The notes under the pieces were generated by a model, which was not told where the DNA came from, made no database searches, and worked only from the letters and a program-made list of their open reading frames with translations. From positions 1 through 62,204 of the forward strand of contig JAUYGY010000011.1 of assembly GCA_030690315.1 (NCBI GenBank): DNA of 62,204 nt, read 5' to 3'. Source of the DNA: Aequorivita sp. GTDB taxonomy: Bacteria; Bacteroidota; Bacteroidia; Flavobacteriales; Flavobacteriaceae. This document shows positions 53,861 to 61,930 of this stretch, one piece after another; the stretch's first letter is position 1, and each line of letters opens with the position of its first letter. The translations under genes were made by a program, and so were the position numbers.

Positions 53861-54838
53861 CTACTTTAGTACGTTCTGTATCAATATGTCGAAAAATTGT
53901 GTGAGTGTCATACCGGTTTCGCGGGCTTGTTTTGGGACGATGCTTTCTGCGGAAAGTCCGGGGTTGGTGTTTATTTCCAGGAAATACGGTTTTCCTTTTT
54001 CAATGATGAATTCACTGCGCGTGATGCCTTTCATATTCAACAATCGGTAAATGCGGACGGCTTCTTTTTTCACTGTTTCAGTTTCTTCGTCGGAAATGCG
54101 GGCGGGGGTTATTTCCTGTGATTTTCCCAAGTACTTTGCTTCGTAGTCGAAGAAATCGTTTTCTGAAACAATCTCAGTAATTGGAAGTGCAATAATTTCT
54201 TCGCCATTATTATAAACACCCACTGAAACTTCAACGCCAACGAGCGCTGTTTCAATTATTATTTCCGAGTCTTCCGTAAATGCGGTTTTAATTGCGGGCA
54301 TCAATTCCTCCATTTCGTGAACCTTGCTCACGCCAAAACTGGAGCCTGAACGATTCGGTTTTACGAAGCAGGGTAGGCCAGTTTTCCTTACAATTTCTTC
54401 TACGTTGATTTCATTGCCTTCATTCACATAATAGGAATTGGCGGCTCGAACGCCGAAGTTTTTCAAAACCGAAAGACAGTCGCGCTTATTAAAACTCAGC
54501 GCGGCTTGATAATAATCTGTGCTCGTGTGTGGAATTCCCAGCAATTTCCAATAGGCCTGCAGATAGCCATCTTCGCCGGGCGTTCCGTGGATAGTATTGA
54601 AAACGGCATCTGGCTTTATGGTTTCGGTGCCATTATCAAAGCTGAAATCGGCTTTGTTAATTGGATGTTTTGTGCCGTTTTTGGCAACAAAATACCAGCC
54701 TTCCTCCATAATGTGGATAGGGTACACTTCATATTTATTTTTATCGAGAGCGTCGCAAACCACGTTGCCACTATTTATCGAAATTTCAAACTCGCTGGAA
54801 TAGCCTCCCATAGCTACGGCAATATGTTTTTTACCCAT
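53861..54838 (-). CDS. ddl: D-alanine--D-alanine ligase
   Basis: A 325-residue ATP-grasp ligase making the D-Ala-D-Ala dipeptide of peptidoglycan. N-terminal MGGYSSEFEISINSGNVV, ATP-binding LPCFVKPNRSGSSFGVSKV and the metal/substrate site KPYFLEINTNPGLSAESIV are clear. The residues that separate D-Ala-D-Ala from D-Ala-D-Lac ligases (a Tyr or Phe loop) were not checked, but D-Ala is expected. First gene of the envelope group; divergent from the PASTA gene. Confidence 0.97.
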   Translation of the reverse strand: MGKKHIAVAMGGYSSEFEISINSGNVVCDALDKNKYEVYPIHIMEEGWYFVAKNGTKHPINKADFSFDNGTETIKPDAVFNTIHGTPGEDGYLQAYWKLLGIPHTSTDYYQAALSFNKRDCLSVLKNFGVRAANSYYVNEGNEINVEEIVRKTGLPCFVKPNRSGSSFGVSKVHEMEELMPAIKTAFTEDSEIIIETALVGVEVSVGVYNNGEEIIALPITEIVSENDFFDYEAKYLGKSQEITPARISDEETETVKKEAVRIYRLLNMKGITRSEFIIEKGKPYFLEINTNPGLSAESIVPKQARETGMTLTQFFDILIQNVLK

Positions 54839-54863
54839 AACAAATCATTAAAACCTACGTTTA

Positions 54864-54871
54864 CAAAAGTA
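54864..54871 (-). promoter_or_regulatory. -7 promoter element for ddl
   Basis: On the minus strand this reads TACTTTTG, an exact TAnnTTTG match, 25 bases before the ddl start codon. No TTG lies 17-23 bases upstream; the 7-bp GTTATCA array begins 20 bases upstream on that strand instead. Confidence 0.5.
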
Positions 54872-54891
54872 TTAAAAAGTTGGAGTTGTCC

Positions 54892-54919
54892 GTTATCAGT
54901 TATCAGTTATCTGTTGACA
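54892..54919. repeat. 7-bp tandem array (GTTATCA) between ddl and the PASTA gene
   Basis: GTTATCA, GTTATCA, GTTATCT, GTTGACA: two perfect and two diverged copies in the divergent ddl-PASTA spacer. On the opposite strand the unit reads as a rotation of ATAACTG, close to the ATAACTC unit beside lpxB. Confidence 0.75.
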
Positions 54920-54976
54920 ATGGATTTCAATTTTGATTTCCCCCAAAGGTTCGGGATCAATTTCAACAAAAGATAC

Positions 54977-54984
54977 TACCTTTG
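54977..54984 (+). promoter_or_regulatory. Possible -7 promoter element for the PASTA gene
   Basis: TACCTTTG matches TAnnTTTG and ends 34 bases before the PASTA gene start. No -33 TTG at a standard distance. Confidence 0.4.
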
Positions 54985-55018
54985 GGGATTCTATTTTTTT
55001 GCAATAACAAACAAACCT

Positions 55019-55645
55019 ATGACTTTTTTCCAGTTCGTGTTTACCAAAACATTTTTGAAGCAGTTATTGTTGGCTTTATTGACTTTCCTCATTTTGGGAT
55101 TTTTAATTTTATGGTGGCTTCGCTTCAGTACCAACCACAATGAAACTATTGAAGTGCCAAACCTCGCCAAAATGTCGTTGGACAAGGTAGAGGAGAAGTT
55201 GGATGAAATGGATCTTCGGTATGAAATCCTTGATTCAGCTAATTATAATCCGGATTTTCCAAGGTTTTCTGTTATTGAACAAATTCCGAAGCCCGGCAAA
55301 TTTGTAAAGGAAGACCGAAAACTATATTTAACGCTGAACCCTTCGGGCTACCGCAAAATTGAGGTGCCCGATGTATTGGGCCGAACACGCCGCCAAGCGG
55401 AACCCACACTTTTGGCGATGGGCTTTAAAATTGGCAATATAAGTTACCGTCCACATATTAGTGACAACGTGTTGGAATTGCGCTACAAAGGCGACAAGCT
55501 GGATCCGGGAACACCGCTTCAAAAGACTTCAATAATAGATTTGATTGTGGGCGATGAGTCGCAAAACCAAATACAGCGAGAGGATTCGCTTGAAATAGAT
55601 CCCGTGGATACCCCAATAGAAGAAGAAGGCACTGATGAATTTTAA
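55019..55645 (+). CDS. PASTA domain-containing membrane protein
   Basis: A 208-residue protein with one N-terminal membrane helix (FLKQLLLALLTFLILGFLIL, about 12-31) and periplasmic PASTA domains. Two to three domains are visible: TIEVPNLAKMSLDKVEEKLDEM, KIEVPDVLGRTRRQAEPTLL and a weaker third region ending SIIDLIVGDE. PASTA domains bind uncrosslinked peptidoglycan or muropeptides. Here no kinase or transpeptidase domain is attached, so it may be a wall sensor or scaffold. An open frame extends some 170 codons upstream, but that part overlaps ddl antisense. The stop overlaps the next gene by 11 bases. Confidence 0.9.
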   Translation: MTFFQFVFTKTFLKQLLLALLTFLILGFLILWWLRFSTNHNETIEVPNLAKMSLDKVEEKLDEMDLRYEILDSANYNPDFPRFSVIEQIPKPGKFVKEDRKLYLTLNPSGYRKIEVPDVLGRTRRQAEPTLLAMGFKIGNISYRPHISDNVLELRYKGDKLDPGTPLQKTSIIDLIVGDESQNQIQREDSLEIDPVDTPIEEEGTDEF

Positions 55646-56678
55646 CGAAGAAGAGATAGAGGATACGGACGGCAGCGATGATCTTTATGAGCATTTCCGC
55701 TTTAAGGCAGACAAAGGGCAGGGCGCGCTAAGGGTAGATAAATACCTGATGAACCTGATTGAAAAGGCAACACGAAATAAAATTCAAAAAGCCGCAGTTG
55801 CTGGAAATATACACGTTAACGGCGTTCCCGTTAAATCCAACTACAAAGTAAAGGGCAATGATGTGGTAACGGTGCTTTTTGAGCATCCGCCATACGAGTT
55901 TCTGTTGGTGCCTGAGAATATCCCAATCGATATAGTTTATGAAGACGATGCCGTACTTGTAGTGAACAAACAACCGGGAATGGTTGTGCATCCAGGGCAT
56001 GGCAATTATAGCGGCACGCTTATAAATGCGCTTACTTATCATTTCGAAAACTTACCTAATAATAGTAGCAACCGTCCGGGGCTTGTCCACAGAATTGACA
56101 AAGACACCAGCGGATTATTGGTTGTGGCAAAAACGGAGGAAGCGATGACACACCTCGCCAAACAGTTTTTTGACAAAAGTACCGAGCGGGAATATGTAGC
56201 CTTGGTTTGGGGAAATGTGGAAGAAGAGGAAGGCACCGTGGAAGGCAACATAGGCCGCCACCCCAAAAACCGTTTGCAGAACACCGTTTACGAAAACGAC
56301 GAGGAGGAAAAGGGCAAACCTGCCGTTACGCACTACAAGGTTTTGGAAAGGTTGGGGTATGTTACTTTGGTTTCCTGCAGATTGGAAACAGGCCGCACCC
56401 ACCAAATTCGTGTTCATATGAAATACATTGGCCACACGCTTTTTAATGATGAGCGCTATGGCGGCGAAAAGATATTGAAGGGAACCACTTTTACCAAATA
56501 CAAACAGTTTGTTGAAAACTGTTTTAAAATACTACCGCGCCAAGCTTTGCACGCCCGCACTTTGGGGTTTGTGCATCCGGTTACAAATGAGTTTATGCGT
56601 TTTGAATGTCCTATTCCTGAGGATATGGAAGCTTGTTTGGAGAAGTGGCGGAATTATTCGCAAAACGTTATTGAATAG
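55635..56678 (+). CDS. rluD: RluA/RluD family pseudouridine synthase
   Basis: A 347-residue enzyme converting uridine to pseudouridine in 23S rRNA (by analogy with RluD, in helix 69). The N-terminal S4 RNA-binding domain follows an acidic start (VDKYLMNLIEKATRNKIQKA). The catalytic region contains HRIDKDTSGLLVVAK with the nucleophilic Asp, and ETGRTHQIRVHMKYIGHTLF. RluD is the best match by length and S4 domain, but RluC/RluA specificity cannot be ruled out. It overlaps the PASTA gene, indicating coupling. Confidence 0.9.
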   Translation: MNFNEEEIEDTDGSDDLYEHFRFKADKGQGALRVDKYLMNLIEKATRNKIQKAAVAGNIHVNGVPVKSNYKVKGNDVVTVLFEHPPYEFLLVPENIPIDIVYEDDAVLVVNKQPGMVVHPGHGNYSGTLINALTYHFENLPNNSSNRPGLVHRIDKDTSGLLVVAKTEEAMTHLAKQFFDKSTEREYVALVWGNVEEEEGTVEGNIGRHPKNRLQNTVYENDEEEKGKPAVTHYKVLERLGYVTLVSCRLETGRTHQIRVHMKYIGHTLFNDERYGGEKILKGTTFTKYKQFVENCFKILPRQALHARTLGFVHPVTNEFMRFECPIPEDMEACLEKWRNYSQNVIE

Positions 56679-56682
56679 CAAC

Positions 56683-56982
56683 TTATCCGTTTCTTTTTTT
56701 CCAAAGTTTTGGGTTACGGCTTGTGTGGATAATTGATAAAATTTCTATAAACTCTTCATCAAAAACTCTATAATGAATTCCAAAGGGAAATTTTCTCAAA
56801 TAACGGACTCTGGTATTTTTATATTTAAATTGAAAGAGTTCTGGGTTTTCGGCTACTGCATCAAGTTCAGAGTACAATGAATTTAAAAATCTAAATGCTA
56901 AAGAAGAATCTATGTTGCCGTAATAAGCAAAAATTTCATTGGCATCTTCTTGAGCGAGTATTCTAATTCGCAACCGATACAT
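56683..56982 (-). CDS. Type II toxin, RelE/ParE family (module 2)
   Basis: A 99-residue toxin-like protein: YRLRIRILAQEDANEIFAYY, then SRNPKLWKKR at the end and a central basic RVRYLRKFPFGIHYRVFDEE. The pattern (helical hairpin, then four-stranded sheet with Arg and Tyr or His residues) fits RelE/ParE. Unlike module 1, it starts with no gap after the antitoxin stop (TAA then ATG), a different kind of coupling. Confidence 0.85.
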   Translation of the reverse strand: MYRLRIRILAQEDANEIFAYYGNIDSSLAFRFLNSLYSELDAVAENPELFQFKYKNTRVRYLRKFPFGIHYRVFDEEFIEILSIIHTSRNPKLWKKRNG

Positions 56983-57210
56983 TTACTTTTTTTTAAAAGA
57001 ATCCTTGAATTCTTGGAAAGTAATGTAATTATCTGGATTTGCATCTGCTTCAGCAACGCGGTCATCGATTATTTTTTTATGCGCCTCGCTTAAGGAATAA
57101 TCCTCAGATTGGTCTTTTTCCCGCATTATCAAATACAATTGAAACTCCTCCATCGTTTTAAAATGGGTTTTCTCCAAGTTCAGTTCTTCATCTATGTGGA
57201 TTGTGGTCAT
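56983..57210 (-). CDS. Antitoxin partner of module 2
   Basis: A 75-residue acidic protein directly upstream of the toxin. It opens MTTIHIDEELNLEKTHFKTM and has a C-terminal helical part EAHKKIIDDRVAEADANPDN followed by ITFQEFKDSFKKK. I cannot name the family; similar small Bacteroidota proteins are annotated as antitoxins of RelE/ParE toxins. A full TATATTTG promoter element lies 16 bases upstream. Confidence 0.75.
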   Translation of the reverse strand: MTTIHIDEELNLEKTHFKTMEEFQLYLIMREKDQSEDYSLSEAHKKIIDDRVAEADANPDNYITFQEFKDSFKKK

Positions 57211-57226
57211 GATAAAATCGTTTTAC

Positions 57227-57234
57227 CAAATATA
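57227..57234 (-). promoter_or_regulatory. -7 promoter element of toxin-antitoxin module 2
   Basis: Minus-strand TATATTTG, an exact match to TAnnTTTG, ends 16 bases before the antitoxin ATG. No -33 TTG is seen at standard spacing. Confidence 0.5.
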
Positions 57235-57604
57235 TGAAATTTTAGCCTGTGGTTTCTGTTAAAACACCGAGTCCCTTCCTTGGAAATGGTTGCGGTTGTC
57301 AGTTGTTTGACCACGAATGCACGAATTGTTTTTTGTTTGTTGTCGACAGTTTCGGATTTGCTTCGCCAGTTCGCCTCGCTCGGAACAGGTCGCTTAACAC
57401 GTTTGCTTTGCTTGGATAAGGTTTGTCCTAATATGTTTTGAGCTGAAAGTCCAAAAACCTTTTTACCCCGGCCCTAAAGGGAAAAGTTTTTGGAGTTTCA
57501 AAGGATAGAAAGGTTCAATCCATTTTTAACTTGACCCCTTGTTGATGATTTGGAGATTCTGGTTGTAGGATTCAGGGTTAAGTGATCGGTAATCAGTATT
57601 TAGA
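57235..57604. other. Long noncoding spacer between TA module 2 and the LRR protein
   Basis: I see no gene in these 370 bases. It contains a word shared with the end of the window: the ACCACGAATNCACGAATTGTTT motif (57310-57331) recurs at 62050-62071, and both copies are accompanied by GCTTTGCTTGG and GGTTTGTCC/GGTTTTGC-type words. It also holds GC-rich fragments (TTCGCCTCGCTCGG) that look like remains of old repeats. Confidence 0.6.
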
Positions 57605-58969
57605 CTATATTTTTATTAATTGCTTTGTAACAGAACCTTTGTCATTTGAAATATTTACAAAGTAAATACCTTCCGCGAAGCCATTAAGCGATGTTTCGTC
57701 TTTTCCCAAAGAGAATGTTTTTAATATTCTGCCATGGCTGTCGGTAATTTGGATGGTGCCTCTGTCTATTCCTGAAATGATAAATGTATTAGATGTGGGA
57801 TTAGGGTAAATTGAAAAATTATTTTCGCCTAAGTTTTCATTATTGTTAAGCAAACCACAGGCTTGTAAAATTTCTTCACGAGTATTGCAGCCAGTTGCAT
57901 TATTATAAATACTAGCATAATTGGAAGGATTGTTTAGATATTGACAAATGTTTGGATAATCACATACAGCTAGTTCCGGATTGCCGTAAAGCAAAATTTG
58001 ATATAGTAAATTTATATCAAAATTAGAAAGTGCAGAAATATCATTTAATTGATCGTTATCTACAAAAGCTAAAGTTGGAGCATTAGTTAAATTTTCAAGA
58101 CCACTCAGATTTGTTAACGATGGACAATCACTTATGCCAAACATATTCAAACAAGTAGTGAAGTTTGCAAGACCCTCAACATTTGTAAGTGCAGTATTGT
58201 TTCTTATAGTAAAAAAACCATTACTAGAAACAAGACTATCTAAACCATCAACCGACTCTAAAGAAGAATTGTCTTCTATTCTAGCGCCGATTTCACCCGT
58301 AATTGAAACCAAATTATTTAATCCTTCTAAATTAATAAGGTTTTGGTTATTATGAATTGATAAAGCACCAGTTTCTGTAATATTATTTAAACCATCTAAA
58401 TCAATAAGCAAATCATTGTAGGAGATGGATAACCCCCTTGTAATTGTAATACCATTCAATCCAGTTAAAGAGATTAGTGATGGATTGCTATTGATTTCAA
58501 TGCCTAGCGTAGTTGAAGACAAATTACCCAAACCTTCAATAGAGGAAAGCATTGGGTTTTCTAAAATAGTGAAATAACGTTGAACTTCTTGTAAATTTTC
58601 AAGTCCATCCAGATTCTCTAAGCTTTGATTGTTTCTAATTAAAAGTCTGCCAGATGATTGATCGTTTGTTATGGTTGTTAAATTGTTTAAGCCATTTAGG
58701 TTCGTTAAAGCAGAATTATATTGAATTCTAAGAGTTTCAACTTCTGTTATCTGCGCAAGTCCATTAAGATTCGTTATTCCACCTGAAACATTCTCTTCTA
58801 TTTTAAGAGTTCCATTTATTTCTGTACAATTAGGATAATTTATGATAAAATTATCTATTTGGCTTTGCGAAGTAAAAGTTACAAAACCGTTAGGGCACTG
58901 CCCAAATAGGAAATTTGATGCAGAAATAATAAAAACCAGCAATCCCGAAAAGAGTATTTTTGAATTCAT
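57605..58969 (-). CDS. Secreted leucine-rich-repeat-like protein with T9SS type A sorting domain
   Basis: A 454-residue protein with a signal peptide (ending NFLFGQ) and about ten repeats of 22-26 residues of the form LxGLNNLTxI...LxIxNNxxL (for example SLENLDGLENLQEV, LTNLNGLNNLTTI). This receptor-L/LRR-like solenoid is common in flavobacterial surface proteins. A small Cys-containing module follows (CDYPNICQYL ... CGLLNN). The C-terminal type A sorting domain is FSIYPNPTSNTFIIS ... EGIYFVNISNDKG, so the protein is exported by T9SS and surface-anchored. The ATG at 58969 fits the promoter better than one eight codons upstream. An adhesion or binding role is likely but unproven. Confidence 0.85.
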   Translation of the reverse strand: MNSKILFSGLLVFIISASNFLFGQCPNGFVTFTSQSQIDNFIINYPNCTEINGTLKIEENVSGGITNLNGLAQITEVETLRIQYNSALTNLNGLNNLTTITNDQSSGRLLIRNNQSLENLDGLENLQEVQRYFTILENPMLSSIEGLGNLSSTTLGIEINSNPSLISLTGLNGITITRGLSISYNDLLIDLDGLNNITETGALSIHNNQNLINLEGLNNLVSITGEIGARIEDNSSLESVDGLDSLVSSNGFFTIRNNTALTNVEGLANFTTCLNMFGISDCPSLTNLSGLENLTNAPTLAFVDNDQLNDISALSNFDINLLYQILLYGNPELAVCDYPNICQYLNNPSNYASIYNNATGCNTREEILQACGLLNNNENLGENNFSIYPNPTSNTFIISGIDRGTIQITDSHGRILKTFSLGKDETSLNGFAEGIYFVNISNDKGSVTKQLIKI

Positions 58970-58990
58970 AAGTAATATAATGGTAAGCCT

Positions 58991-59019
58991 CAAATATAGG
59001 AATAATGTTCAGTTTCCAA
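58991..59019 (-). promoter_or_regulatory. Promoter for the LRR/T9SS gene
   Basis: On the minus strand: TTG (59019-59017), an 18-base spacer, then TATATTTG (58998-58991), ending 21 bases before the chosen ATG. This is one of only two places in the window where both promoter boxes are present at standard spacing. Confidence 0.65.
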
Positions 59020-59065
59020 AATTTGAGGCTTTTGATTTAAAATTATTCTAATCCAAGTGATTTAA

Positions 59066-60823
59066 TCAATTCTTCAACCACTTAGCGGTAAATGTTTTCT
59101 TGCCATCAGAAATGGTTACGAAATACACGCCACTATTAAAGTGTTTTAGATTGTAGCTGTTTGTAGTTTCAAGGTTTCCTTCTTTAGAATAAACTATTTT
59201 GCCGTCAATACTAAAGATTTTCACTTTTGCATTTTGCATAGCTTCAGGAATTTTAAATGTCAATATTCCTTCCGAAGGGTTTGGGAATATGCTAATTACT
59301 GAGCCAGCATTAAAATCGGTAATGCCAGCAGTTTCTTCCAATTCAACAAAACCATCGCGGGTATTGTCTCCTTTATAGCCGTTTCGTTTAATTGTGTCTG
59401 GGTTGTAGGGTACATTTAGATTATAGACGCTCACGAAGGTGGAATCAACACCAGCACCGAAGGTTAGGGTATAGCTGTTTGCGGTTAGGTCCAAAAGGCC
59501 ATCATTGTCCACATCACCCAAAACGGCTCCGTTTAAAAATGTGTAACCACGTGGGCGCAAGGGAAATCCTGTTATTTCACCACTGCCGTCCATATTATAG
59601 GCGTGTATAAAGCCATCGCCTGCGGCATCGGTCATTACACTTGGGAAAATTATATCCAGTGCTCCATCGTTATTAACATCTGCAATGGAGATAACGCCTT
59701 CAGTGCCGCCGTATTTTTCTATGGGGAAATTGGGTAGGTTATCGCCATCTGGAGTTAGCCCATACACAACGGGAAGTTCTACTCCGGGTGTTCCACTGGT
59801 ATTTCTGTCGGACATAAAGATTTCGAAAGTGCCGTCATCATCCACATCCCAGACGGTAGATGGAGAATAGGTCCATTCGCTGGTAGCAATGGGCCATCCA
59901 GATTTGTAGTTACCATCGTGTTCCATAACGTAAAAGCCAGGACTATTACCGTGGTTGCTGCCAATAATTTCCAAATCGCCATCGGTATCCAGATCGGCTA
60001 GCATAGGAGATTGGTAGGAGTATGATACATTCGGGTCAAACACCGGAAAACCCGGAAATACTTGTCCTTGGTTATCAAAAATATACATCCCGGCCGAAGA
60101 GGCGGCTATCACTACGTCTAGGTTGCCGTCATTATCCACATCGGCGATTGAGGGGGTGAAAGCTGGGGTTGCTGCCACTTCCACGGGCCAGTTGGCATTG
60201 ATGGGGGTGCCGTCCATTTTAATGGCGTGTACAAAACCTTGTGCGCTCCCCACGCGTTCGCCCGTAATTATATCCAAAGTGCCATCGCCATCCAGATCTG
60301 CTACGGCTGGGGCATTGATCATCCAATGGTCGTCAAAGTTAAGGGGCCAACCGCTGAGGTCATTGCCCAGGTTATCCATTAAATATACGCGGCCTGCATT
60401 GGGCACGCCTCCTGTGTTTAGGATAATTTCCAATATGCCATCGTTATTTAAATCGGCTACGGCTGGGGGCAGTAATATTGTGCCGCTTACGGGTTTTTCC
60501 CAAAGGATGGTGCCATCGCCTTTTAGGGCATAAAGGGTATTCCAGATGCCGTATATTATTTCGTCCACCCCGTCATTGTCAATATCTGCCAAGGTAGTGC
60601 CTCGGCTATTTTTGAAGTTGGGATGGGCAGGTTCGCCAAAGCGCCAAAGACGGTCAAAAACTTGGGTTTGTTCTGTGTTGTAATAGTTTTCAGGAACGGT
60701 AATGGTTTCAACGGTGATGGATCCGTCTTCATTAAGGTTTGCCTTTTTGCCCTGTTGCTGGGCCGTGGTTGTGGAAATGATTCCCAATAATGCGAAGGTA
60801 AGGAGTGTAATTTGTTTTTTCAT
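59066..60823 (-). CDS. Secreted FG-GAP/VCBS repeat protein with T9SS type A sorting domain
   Basis: A 585-residue secreted protein. After a signal peptide (ending STTTAQQ) it holds eight calcium-loop repeats of the DxDxDG kind, e.g. DIDNDGVDEI, DLNNDGILEI, DLDGDGTLDI, DVDNDGNLDV, DLDTDGDLEI, DVDDDGTFEI, DVNNDGALDI and DVDNDGLLDL. That matches FG-GAP/VCBS beta-propellers, which are calcium-stabilised and often bind glycans or proteins. A type A sorting tail ends it (VISIFPNPSEGILTFKI ... FNSGVYFVTISDGKK). I chose the ATG at 60823, 23 codons inside the open frame, because it starts a clean signal peptide. The terminator of the gene is not evident. Confidence 0.88.
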   Translation of the reverse strand: MKKQITLLTFALLGIISTTTAQQQGKKANLNEDGSITVETITVPENYYNTEQTQVFDRLWRFGEPAHPNFKNSRGTTLADIDNDGVDEIIYGIWNTLYALKGDGTILWEKPVSGTILLPPAVADLNNDGILEIILNTGGVPNAGRVYLMDNLGNDLSGWPLNFDDHWMINAPAVADLDGDGTLDIITGERVGSAQGFVHAIKMDGTPINANWPVEVAATPAFTPSIADVDNDGNLDVVIAASSAGMYIFDNQGQVFPGFPVFDPNVSYSYQSPMLADLDTDGDLEIIGSNHGNSPGFYVMEHDGNYKSGWPIATSEWTYSPSTVWDVDDDGTFEIFMSDRNTSGTPGVELPVVYGLTPDGDNLPNFPIEKYGGTEGVISIADVNNDGALDIIFPSVMTDAAGDGFIHAYNMDGSGEITGFPLRPRGYTFLNGAVLGDVDNDGLLDLTANSYTLTFGAGVDSTFVSVYNLNVPYNPDTIKRNGYKGDNTRDGFVELEETAGITDFNAGSVISIFPNPSEGILTFKIPEAMQNAKVKIFSIDGKIVYSKEGNLETTNSYNLKHFNSGVYFVTISDGKKTFTAKWLKN

Positions 60824-60973
60824 GAGGTTTGTTTTAGTGGTTTTTTTTATAAAGTTATTAATAAATATCGGGCAATAAGGAGTTTTGCTCAAATTGTGCG
60901 CTTACTTAGTTCCGAAAAAGTTGCTTTGTGCAAAAGAAGGAGAGTGAATAAGGATGGCAGATAGACAAAAAAG
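60824..60973. other. Spacer after the FG-GAP gene start, no gene seen
   Basis: These 150 bases hold the upstream region of the minus-strand FG-GAP gene. No full promoter was recognised. The last 40 bases already show the 11-bp periodic purine-rich words that become clear further right. Confidence 0.4.
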
Positions 60974-61111
60974 TTGAAAGAGAATAGAAGGTAAGTAAGA
61001 GGAAACTAGAGGTATATTAGAAGGATGCTAGAAGGATACTAGGAAGGAATACAACATAATGTACACATATAGTTAATATACTGTCCACATATAGTCCACA
61101 TATATATTTGG
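60974..61111 (+). repeat. 11-bp periodic degenerate array upstream of the unknown gene
   Basis: About twelve consecutive 11-bp units keep one register: TTGAAAGAGAA, TAGAAGGTAAG, TAAGAGGAAAC, TAGAGGTATAT, TAGAAGGATGC, TAGAAGGATAC, TAGGAAGGAAT, then (one base of drift) TAATGTACACA, TATAGTTAATA, TACTGTCCACA, TATAGTCCACA, TATATATTTGG. The early units are purine-rich (TAGAAGG), the later ones TATAGTCCACA-like. The final unit contains TATATTTG, a promoter -7 element. The period is close to one DNA turn. Confidence 0.8.
61103..61110 (+). promoter_or_regulatory. -7 promoter element at the end of the 11-bp array
   Basis: TATATTTG matches TAnnTTTG and lies 70 bases before the unknown gene at 61181. 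The -33 region is filled by the TCCACA units of the array instead of a TTG, which would suit activator-dependent transcription. Confidence 0.45.
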
Positions 61112-61180
61112 AAAATTGGAGAAAATAATTTACCTTTCACATTGTTTAAATCAATGTGTAATTCTTAAAACCAACAAGTT

Positions 61181-61930
61181 ATGGCTTCAAAAAACGGGTT
61201 TCCACCTATAATAGGAACGTATAACGGTATTAACTACTATATGCGTAACGGCAAACAGTGCCAACGCAAAGCGGGAGGTGGATTCACTTCCGAAAGTATA
61301 AAAAATAATCCAAAAATGCAAGGGATTCGCGATAGGAATAAAGAAATGACCCTTTGTAGCAAATTCACAATGAATTTTAAGGATGCGATGTCGCCCTTTT
61401 TTAAAGAGATACATGATGGAACCTTGCACGAGCGGTTGATGAAACTCTTTATGAAAATAAGAACTTTGGATGAAACGCCAGAGGGAAAGCGTACTGCGGG
61501 ACGGGGGCTTAAAAGTGATACGGGGAGAAAATTGTTAAAGGAATTTAAATTTACAGCGGGGCCTGATGGGTGGAATATACTTGGTCCAGTGGTAGCTTTT
61601 GATACTAAAACAGGAACATTGAATGCTGCTTCGTTTGACCCCGGACGATTGAAGTTTCCGAAAGGGAGCACGCATTTTTTTCTTGATTACGGGGTATTGG
61701 AATACGATTTGAAGACGGAGGTCTTCCGTTTTATACTCAATGAAGGGACGTTGGTAGTGGAAAAAGGAGACGAAGCGCGGGAGTTGGTGCTGGAAGTGCC
61801 CGAAAAACCTATGAAAGGAGGACTGGTGTTTGGAGTTGTGAAGGTGCGGTTTTACCAGAAGGTGGGGGATCAGTTTTATGAATCGGGTGCTAAGGGGGGT
61901 GTTGGGATTGGAGTGGTTACTAATGAATAA
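61181..61930 (+). CDS. Unrecognised flavobacterial protein
   Basis: A 249-residue protein I cannot assign to a named family. It has no signal peptide or membrane helix. The N-terminal 60 residues read GTYNGINYYMRNGKQCQRKA then GGGFTSESIKNNPKMQGIRD, basic and possibly nucleic-acid binding. The central part is helical and charged. The C-terminal half is beta-rich with VLEYDLKTEVFRFILNEGTL and ends in a glycine-rich segment. Similar short proteins with an NGxxYYxRxGKxxxR start occur in Bacteroidota genomes, some near phage or mobile regions. Its last codons (N, E, stop) are already part of a 7-bp repeat array. Confidence 0.65.
   Translation: MASKNGFPPIIGTYNGINYYMRNGKQCQRKAGGGFTSESIKNNPKMQGIRDRNKEMTLCSKFTMNFKDAMSPFFKEIHDGTLHERLMKLFMKIRTLDETPEGKRTAGRGLKSDTGRKLLKEFKFTAGPDGWNILGPVVAFDTKTGTLNAASFDPGRLKFPKGSTHFFLDYGVLEYDLKTEVFRFILNEGTLVVEKGDEARELVLEVPEKPMKGGLVFGVVKVRFYQKVGDQFYESGAKGGVGIGVVTNE

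Noticed and set aside
54506..55018. Long N-terminal extension of the PASTA protein (about 171 more codons in frame)
   Set aside because: The extension lies antisense inside ddl and the spacer and has no domain sense; the ATG at 55019 gives a clean membrane anchor and family-like start.
60974..61111. Possibility that the 11-bp array is a CRISPR array
   Set aside because: Units are far too short and contiguous, with no unique spacers, and no cas genes are present.
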